Position numbers and translations under genes: made by a program. Under the pieces are notes generated by a model. The model searched no databases and had not been told where the DNA came from. It saw only the letters and a list, made by a program, of their open reading frames with translations. A DNA stretch of 20,607 nucleotides from Chloroflexota bacterium (GTDB lineage Bacteria; Chloroflexota; Limnocylindria; Limnocylindrales; CSP1-4): positions 1-20,607 of the forward strand of contig JAKAMV010000069.1 in NCBI GenBank assembly GCA_021812735.1. Reading direction: 5' to 3'. This document shows, piece after piece, positions 15,094-20,607 of this stretch (its first letter is position 1; every line of letters begins with the position of its first letter).

Positions 15094-15822
15094 TCAGCGG
15101 CCTAGGACCAGCCTCGCCCGTCCATTCTCGACCACGATCCAGACGAGGGAGGCGCCCGGCCAGGGGGCGGCTCCCGTGAGCGCGGCGACTGCGTCGTCAG
15201 GATGGGCGGGGTAGCTGACACGAAGCTGTGCAGCGTAGTCGCGCGCCACTTGGCGCGTGGCGCGGGTTCGGCGGACGACGAGCAGCCGGCTGATCGTTGG
15301 GGTGTCGCCGAGCTGCGCCCATCCTGCCCACGACGGCAGCGAGTCCGCCTTGGCCGCGGACCATCGGACGAGCTGCTCCAGCCGGTGGAGGGCGCTCTGG
15401 ATCTCCGCCGCCACGAACACCTGCTGGCGCGCCTCGTGGAAGCCGACGTCGATCCAGCCGCGGCTCGGGCGCACGACGGCGATCTCGGTGAAGGGCTGCC
15501 ACCGCGGGTGGCGCTCACGGAGGAGGCACTCGAGCATGGGGGCCTGGTGCCGGTCATGGACGGCTGGGCCGGTGTTCGGGTAGAGCCGGACGCTCAGGTC
15601 GGCGCCGAGGGCGGCACCCAGCCGGCCATACGTCTCGAGTGTCGGCCTCTCCGTGCCGGCCATGATCCGGGCGACATACGGGGGCGACAGACCGGCCGCA
15701 GCCGCGAGGTCGCGGACTGGGACGCCCGCGTCCTCGCGCAGCCGCCGGACGTCCTCGGCGAGGCTCCGCCGGAGCGCTGTCGTGCGACGGTCGGCCGCGG
15801 TCTGGAGACGGGTTGAGCTCAC
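15094..15822 (-). CDS. XRE-type helix-turn-helix protein with possible PD-(D/E)XK-like C-terminal domain
   Basis: The product is about 242 residues. Residues 21-75 form an XRE/Cro helix-turn-helix (VRRLREDAG, VRDLAAAAGLSPPYVARIMAG, PTLETYGRLGAALG). The C-terminal half holds Glu113, Asp125 in GWIDVGF, Glu140-x-Gln142 in VAAEIQS, and then a helix LHRLEQLVRWSAAKADSL. This E...D...ExQ order resembles the PD-(D/E)XK nuclease fold with Gln in place of the usual Lys; that assignment is my inference. A conserved-looking tail (LLVVRRTRATRQVARDY and YPAHPDDAVAALTG) follows. GTG 15822 starts just before the HTH; GTG 15849 is an alternative. No good ribosome site is visible. No methyltransferase, toxin or antitoxin partner is adjacent. 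It could be a regulator with an inactive nuclease fold, or an orphan DNA-binding endonuclease. Confidence 0.75.
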   Translation of the reverse strand: MSSTRLQTAADRRTTALRRSLAEDVRRLREDAGVPVRDLAAAAGLSPPYVARIMAGTERPTLETYGRLGAALGADLSVRLYPNTGPAVHDRHQAPMLECLLRERHPRWQPFTEIAVVRPSRGWIDVGFHEARQQVFVAAEIQSALHRLEQLVRWSAAKADSLPSWAGWAQLGDTPTISRLLVVRRTRATRQVARDYAAQLRVSYPAHPDDAVAALTGAAPWPGASLVWIVVENGRARLVLGR

Positions 15823-15863
15823 CGGACCATGGAAGCAGGAGCCACTCACCGGCGGCTTACGCG

Positions 15864-15888
15864 GCCGGGCACAAACCCGGCGGGCACA
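15864..15888. repeat. Hairpin and direct repeat upstream of HTH gene (candidate operator)
   Basis: GCCGGG-CACAAA-CCCGGC forms a perfect 6-bp stem at 15864-15881. The heptamer GGGCACA occurs at 15867-15873 and again at 15882-15888, a 15-bp offset. The cluster lies 42-66 nt upstream of the HTH gene start, where an autoregulatory operator would be expected. Functional meaning is inferred. Confidence 0.3.
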
Positions 15889-16074
15889 CAATCCGCGTTC
15901 CTCCGCTCGATCTGTTGCATGGCAGGCGCGTGCCGGACGTTCAGGTGCCGCCAGCGACCCGACTCCATGTCCGTTCTTCGCCCAGCAGGAGCCAGGCCGA
16001 CACCAGTGCCGCATCGTGTGTGCCCGCCAGGTTGCGGCCGACGTCCCGGGCGGTGCGGCCGACCCCCGTCCGTT

Positions 16075-16098
16075 GTCCGAGCGGTGCGTCCGAGCGGT
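16075..16098 (+). repeat. 11-bp direct repeat GTCCGAGCGGT, 13-bp period
   Basis: GTCCGAGCGGT occurs at 16075-16085 and 16088-16098, ending at the putative -35 of rpmF. An imperfect palindrome, CGGTTCGACGGACCG, continues at 16095-16109. The arrangement is suited to a regulator site, but no regulator can be named. Confidence 0.4.
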
Positions 16099-16127
16099 TC
16101 GACGGACCGGGCCGGACCCGGTACACT
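16098..16127 (+). promoter_or_regulatory. Putative promoter of rpmF-plsX operon
   Basis: TTCGAC (weak -35) at 16098-16103 is separated by 18 nt from TACACT (-10, 4 of 6) at 16122-16127. The start would be near 16134, giving about an 80-nt leader before rpmF. It is the only AT-rich hexamer in the region, and it lies where a promoter is needed because rpmF is cut off from yceD by an antisense gene. Confidence 0.45.
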
Positions 16128-16213
16128 CCCGCATCGGCCCTTCGACCCGTGGATGGCGCGTGCGCGCGCCCGGGCGCCGGGCGCCAGACTCGAACAAGGA
16201 GCAAGAGAACGAC

Positions 16214-16420
16214 ATGGGTGTGCCGAAGCGAAAGGTCGCTCACGCCCGGCAGATGGACCGGCGGAGCCACCACGCCCTCACCCTGCCGCAGCTCGTCGAG
16301 TGCCCGCACTGCCACGAGCAGAAGCTGCCGCACCGGGTCTGCCCGGCTTGCGGGTGGTACAACGGCCGCCAGGCCGTGGTGCTCAAGACGCCGGGCTCCG
16401 AGGGCGGCGACAACTCCTGA
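16214..16420 (+). CDS. rpmF: 50S ribosomal protein L32 (bL32), zinc-binding form
   Basis: A 68-residue protein opening GVPKRKVAHARQMDRRSHHAL, the conserved bL32 N-terminus. It is followed by Cys30/Cys33 and Cys43/Cys46 in CPHC...CPAC, giving the zinc form, and then GWYNGRQAV. AAGGAG at 16196-16201 lies 12 nt upstream of the ATG, somewhat far but clear. plsX begins 8 nt after the stop, the widely conserved rpmF-plsX pairing that links ribosome synthesis to membrane lipid synthesis. Confidence 0.97.
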   Translation: MGVPKRKVAHARQMDRRSHHALTLPQLVECPHCHEQKLPHRVCPACGWYNGRQAVVLKTPGSEGGDNS

Positions 16421-16427
16421 CCGCGTC

Positions 16428-17513
16428 GTGAGCGCGACGCCGGAACCCACACCCAGCACCACCGCCAAGGGCGGCGTCCGCATCGCAGTTGACGCCATGG
16501 GCGGCGACTACGGTGCGCCCGAGGTGGTGCCCGGCGCCGTCAAGTGGGCACGCGAGCACCCGTCCGACGAGGTGATCCTCGTCGGCGACGAGCCGCTCGT
16601 CCGCCGGCTCGCCGGGGACGCCCCGCCCAACGTCCGCATCGTCCACGGCCCCGAGGTCGTGGGCATGGACGAGCATCCGGCGAGGGCGCTCGCGCGCAAG
16701 AAGCAGGCGTCGATCCGCGTCGCGGCGGAGCTCGTCAAGAACGGCGACGCGGACGGCGTGGTCACGGCCGGCCACACGGGAGCGGGTCTCGCGGCGGGCG
16801 TCCTCATCCTGGGCACCCTGCCGGGCATCGACCGCCCGCCGCTCGCGGTCCAGCTGCCGGGCGGCAGGCCGTTCCTCCTGCTCGACATCGGCGCCAACCT
16901 GGATTCCACGGCCGAGAACCTCGCCCAGTACGCGCGGATGGGCGCCATCTTCGCCGAACGCGTGATGGGCGTCGCCAACCCGCGCGTGGCGCTGCTCTCG
17001 ATCGGCGAGGAGAAGGGCAAGGGCGACGCGCGGATCGCCAAGGCTACCGAGCTGATCGACCAGACGGACCTCAACTTCGTCGGCAACGTCGAGGGTCGCG
17101 ACCTGACGCGCTTCGTCGCGGACGTGGTGGTCTGCGACGCGGTGCTGGGCAACGTGGTCATCAAGTTCTTCGAGGGCCTGGCCCAGTACATCTTCGATCT
17201 GGTCCGCACCGAGTTCTACGGCTCCCTGCGGGGCAGGGTCGCCGGCCTGCTGATGCGGCCGTCGATCGCCCGGATCCGGGCCAAGTTCGACCACGAGATC
17301 GTGGGCGGGACCACGCTCCTGGGCGTCAGCGGCACGATGATCATCACGCATGGCAATGCCAAGCGACGCATGGTCTGGTATGCGCTGGAGACGACTGCCC
17401 GGTCGGTGCGCGAGGGCGTCAACGGGGAGATCGCCAGGTACCTCGGCCTGTCGGAGACGTCGTCCTCGCAGGCGGGCAGCCCGGACGCGCTCGACGCGGG
17501 GGAGGAGCGATAG
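16428..17513 (+). CDS. plsX: Phosphate acyltransferase PlsX
   Basis: Makes acyl-phosphate from acyl-ACP for PlsY, the first committed supply step of phospholipid synthesis; a peripheral membrane enzyme. The 361-residue product shows [19 protein letters not shown] (from about residue 19), [10 protein letters not shown], the [20 protein letters not shown] stretch, [21 protein letters not shown] and [14 protein letters not shown], all typical of PlsX in order. GTG 16428 is chosen because the next ATG (16498) would cut into the conserved IAVDAMGGD; the ribosome site is weak, suggesting coupling to rpmF. The last 20 residues are an extra Ser/Asp/Ala tail. It works with acpP downstream and, for exogenous fatty acids, with FakA upstream. 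Confidence 0.96.
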   Translation: MSATPEPTPSTTAKGGVRIAVDAMGGDYGAPEVVPGAVKWAREHPSDEVILVGDEPLVRRLAGDAPPNVRIVHGPEVVGMDEHPARALARKKQASIRVAAELVKNGDADGVVTAGHTGAGLAAGVLILGTLPGIDRPPLAVQLPGGRPFLLLDIGANLDSTAENLAQYARMGAIFAERVMGVANPRVALLSIGEEKGKGDARIAKATELIDQTDLNFVGNVEGRDLTRFVADVVVCDAVLGNVVIKFFEGLAQYIFDLVRTEFYGSLRGRVAGLLMRPSIARIRAKFDHEIVGGTTLLGVSGTMIITHGNAKRRMVWYALETTARSVREGVNGEIARYLGLSETSSSQAGSPDALDAGEER

Positions 17514-17515
17514 CG

Positions 17516-17824
17516 ATGGCAACGCTCACGGTCGGGCCCGGCGTCATCCGGGAGACGGTTCGCCTGGCGGCCCTCGAGGTGCCGGGCGTCATGCGCGTGG
17601 GCCGGGGCGGGCCGCGGTGGCGCGGCTGGATCGGCGGCGCGGCGGTCCGGATTCGCGTGCGCGACGGCCGCGTCCACGTGACGCTGTGGGTGGTCGCCCG
17701 GCCGCGCCAGCGGCTCGTCGCGCTCACCAGCCAGGTCCGCGCGGCGACCGGCGCCGCCGTGGAGCGGCTCCTCGGCATGGAGCTGGGCGATGTGACCGTC
17801 CTGGTGGACGGTGTCGGGGGCTGA
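17516..17824 (+). CDS. Second Asp23/Gls24 family (DUF322) protein, YqhY-like
   Basis: A 102-residue protein with the compact Asp23 fold: [23 protein letters not shown], a [13 protein letters not shown] strand pair, a helix [21 protein letters not shown] and the closing strand [11 protein letters not shown] 17516 follows plsX by 2 nt and has GGAGGAG 8 nt upstream. It overlaps nusB by 14 nt. In Bacillus the Asp23 paralogue yqhY lies directly before nusB and next to accBC, and its loss disturbs fatty acid synthesis. Here it sits between plsX and nusB-acpP, which fits the same theme. Biochemical function is not established for the family. Confidence 0.8.
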   Translation: MATLTVGPGVIRETVRLAALEVPGVMRVGRGGPRWRGWIGGAAVRIRVRDGRVHVTLWVVARPRQRLVALTSQVRAATGAAVERLLGMELGDVTVLVDGVGG

Positions 17825-18278
17825 ATCCCGGCGCTCACGGCGGGATCGCTCGAACGAGGAGCTGGTCCGGAGCCGACGCGCCGGTCGTCGTCTCGCGCTC
17901 GCCGCAGTGTTCGAGGCCGAGTTCGGGCAGCGGACCGCCGAGGCCGTGCTGGAGCGCCACCTCGCGGCCGAATTGGACCCGGAAACCGCGGCCACGGCCC
18001 GCGCGCTGGTCGCCGGCGTCGTCCTGCACCGCGACACGATCGACGCCCGAATCAGCGAGGTGGCTCCGCAATACCCGGTCGTTTCTCTGGCCCGGATGGA
18101 CCGCGCATTGCTCCGTTGCGGCCTGTGCGAGGTGCTACACTCGCCCGCGACGCCGGCCCGGGTGGCGATCGCCGAGTGGGTCGAGCTGGCCCGCATGTAC
18201 TCGGGTGAACCGATGCGGCGGCTGGTCAATGGCGTGCTCGGGCGAGTGGCCCGCGATCTCAACGCAAGCAGGCGGTGA
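17811..18278 (+). CDS. nusB: Transcription antitermination factor NusB
   Basis: NusB binds boxA RNA with NusE (S10) to prevent premature termination in rRNA operons. The 155-residue product is all-helical in pattern, with [15 protein letters not shown] at the start of the fold, [17 protein letters not shown], and the diagnostic C-terminal segment [20 protein letters not shown] followed by [13 protein letters not shown]. The first 25 residues are an Arg/Ser/Glu-rich extension. GTG 17811 lies inside the preceding Asp23 gene (14-nt overlap), so the two are coupled. An extended -10-like TGC-TACACT lies within its 3' half. Confidence 0.94.
   Translation: MSGAESRRSRRDRSNEELVRSRRAGRRLALAAVFEAEFGQRTAEAVLERHLAAELDPETAATARALVAGVVLHRDTIDARISEVAPQYPVVSLARMDRALLRCGLCEVLHSPATPARVAIAEWVELARMYSGEPMRRLVNGVLGRVARDLNASRR
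18133..18141 (+). promoter_or_regulatory. Possible internal promoter for acpP (TGC-TACACT)
   Basis: An extended -10-like element inside the nusB coding sequence, about 160 nt before acpP. TACACT is the same hexamer as in the putative rpmF promoter. It could give acpP, usually a very abundant protein, its own transcript. No -35 at suitable spacing is evident and the site is within codons, so it may be coincidental. Confidence 0.25.
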
Positions 18279-18289
18279 TCGCCGCAACC

Positions 18290-18297
18290 AGGAGGAG
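18290..18297 (+). promoter_or_regulatory. Strong Shine-Dalgarno of acpP (AGGAGGAG)
   Basis: AGGAGGAG with its GGAGG core 5 nt before GTG 18301. It is one of only a few near-consensus ribosome sites in the window, consistent with a high demand for acyl carrier protein, and it fixes the GTG as the start. Confidence 0.7.
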
Positions 18298-18300
18298 CCA

Positions 18301-18537
18301 GTGGCCACGACGTACGATCGGCTGAAGAAGATCGTTGTCGAGCAGCTCGGGGTCGACGAGTCGGAGGTCACCCCCGAGGCTTCGTTCGTCGACGACCTCA
18401 ACGCCGACTCCCTGGACCTGGTCGAGCTGATCATGAGCCTCGAGGAGGAGTTCGGGACGGAGATCTCGGACGAGGACGCCGAGAAGATCCGCACCGTCCA
18501 GGACGCCGTCGACTACATCGACGAGCGCTCCGCCTGA
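18301..18537 (+). CDS. acpP: Acyl carrier protein
   Basis: A 78-residue acidic four-helix protein that carries acyl chains on a phosphopantetheine arm during fatty acid synthesis. Visible: [22 protein letters not shown], the modification site [10 protein letters not shown] with Ser37 in the DSL motif, then MSLEEEFG and [20 protein letters not shown] 18301 is supported by a strong AGGAGGAG just upstream. It sits 22 nt after nusB and 19 nt before rnc. The acpP-rnc-smc order is widely conserved; fabD and fabG, which precede acpP in Firmicutes, are not in this window. Confidence 0.97.
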   Translation: MATTYDRLKKIVVEQLGVDESEVTPEASFVDDLNADSLDLVELIMSLEEEFGTEISDEDAEKIRTVQDAVDYIDERSA

Positions 18538-18556
18538 TCCCGCCGGCCGAGGCGCA

Positions 18557-19381
18557 ATGCACCCGGCCGACGCGCTGATCGAGCGCCTGGGCCTGCCGGT
18601 CCGGGACCGGGACCTGTACGAGCAGGCCCTGATCCACAGCAGCTGGCTCCACGAGCACCCCGATTCCCTGCTCGGGCACAACGAGCGGCTGGAGTTCCTG
18701 GGCGATGCCGTCGTGAGCCTCGCCGTGTCGGAGACGCTCTACCGGCGCCACCCCTCCGACGACGAGGGGGTCCTGTCGGCGCGTCGGGCGGCCATCGTCA
18801 GCACGCCGGGCCTCGCCCGGCTCGCCGTTCGGCTGGAACTCGGCCAGTTCCTGCTGCTGGGCGAGGGGGAGTCGCAGCGCGGCGGTCGAGTGCGCCCCTC
18901 CCTGCTCGCCTCCGCGTTCGAGGCGCTCGTCGGGGCCATCTACCTCGACCTCGGCTGGGCGGCCGCCCGCGACTGGATCCACGAAAGGGCTGCGGAGGAG
19001 CTCTCCGCCGATGTCGCGCTGACCTCGCTCAAGAGCCCCAAGAGCCGGCTCCAGGAGCACACCCAGCGCACCAGCGGCGACCGTCCGGTGTACCGGCTGG
19101 TGGAGGCTGTCGGACCGGACCACGAGAAGCACTTCCGGATCGAGGTTGAGGTGGTCGGGCGCGTACTGGGCACCGGCGAGGGGACGTCGCGCCGCATTGC
19201 CGAGACTCAGGCGGCTGCCGTGGCGCTCGAGGCGATCCGACGCGAGCGGGTCGCTGCGAAGGCCGCCCGCCAGCCGCGTGAGGCCGACCACGCCGACGCG
19301 ACCGACGGGTCGGCGTCCGCGCCCGGCGGGTCGGCGTCCGCCGATCCCGAACGCGATCCCGACGCCGACACCCCGTCGTGA
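18557..19381 (+). CDS. rnc: Ribonuclease III
   Basis: A double-strand-specific endoribonuclease for rRNA processing and antisense-RNA decay. The 274-residue product has the signature NERLEFLGDAV at 42-52 (Glu43, Glu46 and Asp50 match the metal-site residues E38, E41 and D45 of E. coli), a GEGESQRGGRVRPS loop and SAFEALVGAIYLD at 119-131. It continues with a dsRNA-binding domain (SPKSRLQEHTQ to about residue 235) that includes GTGEGTSRRIAETQAA. Glu122 matches the essential E117, but Ser119 stands where the metal-binding Asp (D114 in E. coli) is usual. A low-complexity tail (about 240-274) contains a duplicated GSASA unit. ATG 18557 is 19 nt after acpP; the stop overlaps smc as GTGA. Confidence 0.95.
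   Translation: MHPADALIERLGLPVRDRDLYEQALIHSSWLHEHPDSLLGHNERLEFLGDAVVSLAVSETLYRRHPSDDEGVLSARRAAIVSTPGLARLAVRLELGQFLLLGEGESQRGGRVRPSLLASAFEALVGAIYLDLGWAAARDWIHERAAEELSADVALTSLKSPKSRLQEHTQRTSGDRPVYRLVEAVGPDHEKHFRIEVEVVGRVLGTGEGTSRRIAETQAAAVALEAIRRERVAAKAARQPREADHADATDGSASAPGGSASADPERDPDADTPS
19306..19341 (+). repeat. 15-bp direct repeat in rnc 3' end
   Basis: CGGGTCGGCGTCCGC occurs at 19306-19320 and 19327-19341, a 21-bp period, hence in frame (a 7-residue unit giving GSASA twice). It lies in the disordered tail of RNase III, most simply a recent slippage duplication. Confidence 0.7.
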
Positions 19382-20607
19382 GCGCCCCGGCGCGGCTGCT
19401 GGGGCTGCGGATCCAGGGCTTCAAGTCCTTCGCTGAGCGAACCCTTGTCGAGTTCGGGCCCGGCATCTCCGCGGTCGTCGGGCCCAACGGCTCGGGCAAG
19501 TCGAACCTCGCCGACGCCCTTCGCTGGGCTCTGGGCGAGCAGGGCCGCACGCTGCGCATCCGCAAGAGCGAGGATGTGATCTGGGCCGGCTCCGAGAAGC
19601 GGTCGGCGCAGGGCATGGCCGACGTCACGCTCGTGCTCGACAACGGCGATGCCCTGCTGCCCGTCGAGTACGCGGTGATCGAGCTCGGCCGGAGGCTCTA
19701 CCGCTCGGGCGAGAACGACTACCTGCTGAACCGCCAGCGAGTCCGCCTGCGAGACCTCCAGGACATGCTCGACGCCGCCAACCTGGCCGAGAACGCGTTC
19801 CTGTTCATCGGGCAGGGCATGGTGGACCAGGCGCTGGCGCTGCGGCCCGAGGAGCGCCGTCCGCTGTTCGAGGAGGTTGCGGGGGTCCGCCGCCACGAGC
19901 GCCGTCGGCGCAGGGCCGAGGAGCAGCTCGCCGAGGCCGAGGCGAACTTGGCGCGCGTCGAGGACATCCTCGCCGAGCTGCGGCCGCAGGCTCGCCGCCT
20001 GGGGCAGCTCGCCGAGCAGCAGGCGACCCGCCTGACCGCCGGGGAGGAGCTGGCTGCTGCGCTGATCACGGCCGCGCACGCCCGCTGGCACGAGGCTGCG
20101 GCTCGGGAATCGGGCGCTGGCGCTCGACGCGACGCGTTGCGCGCCGAGTCGGACCGGGTGCTCGAGGCGCTTGAGGCCGCCGAGTCGCAGGTCGCCGACA
20201 TCGCGGCGAGCATGGCCGCGCGCGCGGAGCAGGAGCGCGATCGACGCGCCGCGCACGAGACCGCGCGCGCGGCGCTGACCCTCTTGGGGTTGCGCGAGGC
20301 GCGGGCGGCGGGCGAGCTGTCCGCGGCTGCCCGGGACCGGCAGCGGATCGAGGGCGAACGGGCCGCCGCCGAGGCGGACACGGCTGCCGGGCGTCGGATC
20401 CTCGCCGAGGCGGTTCCGGAGCCCGACACGGAGCTGGAGGCCGCCCTGGGCGACGCCGACCGGGCGCTGGGGGACGCCCTGTCGGAGCTCGCGTCCCTCC
20501 GGGCGGCGTCCCGCGCGCGCGGTGACGAGCTCGCGGCGCTGCGCCGTGCCGAGGCCGCGCGCGCGGCGGAGGCGGAGACCGCCCGACGGCGACGGGCGGA
20601 CGCCGAG
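19378..20607 (+). CDS. smc: Chromosome segregation protein SMC, 5' part (3' end outside window)
   Basis: SMC forms the ATPase dimer of condensin with ScpA/ScpB and organises and segregates chromosomes. 410 residues are visible with no stop to the window edge. The N-terminal head shows LRIQGFKSFAERTLVEFG, Walker A GPNGSGKSN at about 35-43, then ALRWALGEQG, the R-loop-like WAGSEKRSAQGMADVTL and FIGQGMVDQALALRPEERR, a segment typical of SMC heads before the coil. From about residue 165 the sequence is a long Glu/Ala/Arg-rich coiled coil. The Walker B and signature (C) motifs should lie in the missing C-terminal head. GTG 19378 overlaps the rnc stop, the conserved rnc-smc junction. Confidence 0.95.
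   Translation, partial: MSAPARLLGLRIQGFKSFAERTLVEFGPGISAVVGPNGSGKSNLADALRWALGEQGRTLRIRKSEDVIWAGSEKRSAQGMADVTLVLDNGDALLPVEYAVIELGRRLYRSGENDYLLNRQRVRLRDLQDMLDAANLAENAFLFIGQGMVDQALALRPEERRPLFEEVAGVRRHERRRRRAEEQLAEAEANLARVEDILAELRPQARRLGQLAEQQATRLTAGEELAAALITAAHARWHEAAARESGAGARRDALRAESDRVLEALEAAESQVADIAASMAARAEQERDRRAAHETARAALTLLGLREARAAGELSAAARDRQRIEGERAAAEADTAAGRRILAEAVPEPDTELEAALGDADRALGDALSELASLRAASRARGDELAALRRAEAARAAEAETARRRRADAE

Larger units (their letters stand above)
15823..16213. other. Divergent intergenic region between HTH gene and rpmF
   Basis: These 391 nt hold no convincing gene; open frames crossing it are not supported by start sites or composition. It contains the likely promoter of rpmF (16098-16127), an 11-bp direct repeat just upstream of it (16075-16098), and an inverted/direct repeat cluster near the HTH gene (15864-15888). 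No riboswitch or structured RNA was recognised. Confidence 0.5.

Noticed and set aside
15202..15816. 204-codon + strand open frame opposite the HTH gene
   Set aside because: The - strand encodes a clear helix-turn-helix and patterned C-terminal domain; the + translation lacks any motif.
15653..16213. Upstream extension of the rpmF frame
   Set aside because: bL32 begins at ATG 16214 by family length and conserved N-terminus, with AAGGAG upstream; the earlier codons are antisense to the HTH gene and its promoter region.
1..20607. CRISPR array, insertion sequence, prophage or integron
   Set aside because: No spaced repeats, transposase, integrase or terminal inverted repeats were seen; the repeats present are short and local.

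Overview
The window is one compact, very GC-rich (about 70-75% by eye) stretch of bacterial chromosome. It is almost entirely housekeeping genes on the + strand. Starts are frequently GTG and many adjacent genes overlap by the 4-nt GTGA or ATGA stop/start. The gene set and order suggest a high-GC Chloroflexota bacterium (a Limnocylindria/Ellin6529-like lineage is my guess). That is inference from gene order and base composition, not from a marker-gene comparison. No tRNA, rRNA, CRISPR array, insertion sequence or phage gene was seen.

Layout. Positions 1-6287 hold the 3' part of priA, a small Ala-rich coiled-coil-like protein of unknown function, def, fmt, rlmN, rpe and dtd. Then, at 6284-7333, comes a lipoprotein of the AcpA-like phosphoesterase family. 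A stretch of about 400 bp with no credible gene (7334-7731) ends at a rho-independent terminator belonging to rpmB, which is read on the - strand (7786-7983). rpmB is divergent from a YloU-like Asp23 protein, fakA (YloV-type DAK protein), recG, rsmD, coaD, a DivIVA-like coiled-coil protein and the DUF177/YceD gene, ending at 15011. A - strand gene (15094-15822) encodes an XRE-type helix-turn-helix protein with a possible PD-(D/E)XK-like C-terminal half. It sits between yceD and rpmF, which are usually neighbours. A divergent promoter region follows, then rpmF, plsX, a second Asp23 protein (YqhY-like), nusB, acpP, rnc and the start of smc, which runs off the right edge.

How it fits together. 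The order closely follows the Bacillus subtilis priA-def-fmt-rlmN-rpe-rpmB-yloU-yloV-recG-plsX-acpP-rnc-smc region. Pieces found elsewhere in Bacillus, namely rsmD-coaD...yceD-rpmF and yqhY-nusB, are folded in. The genes link translation (def, fmt, rlmN, dtd, L28, L32, DUF177), replication-fork and chromosome maintenance (priA, recG, smc), phospholipid synthesis (fakA, plsX, acpP, coaD) and RNA processing or antitermination (nusB, rnc). The least ordinary elements are the antisense HTH/nuclease-like gene, the two separate Asp23 paralogues, the lipoprotein phosphoesterase coupled to dtd, a Ser at an expected catalytic Asp of RNase III, and face-to-face -10 elements between rpmB and the Asp23 gene.
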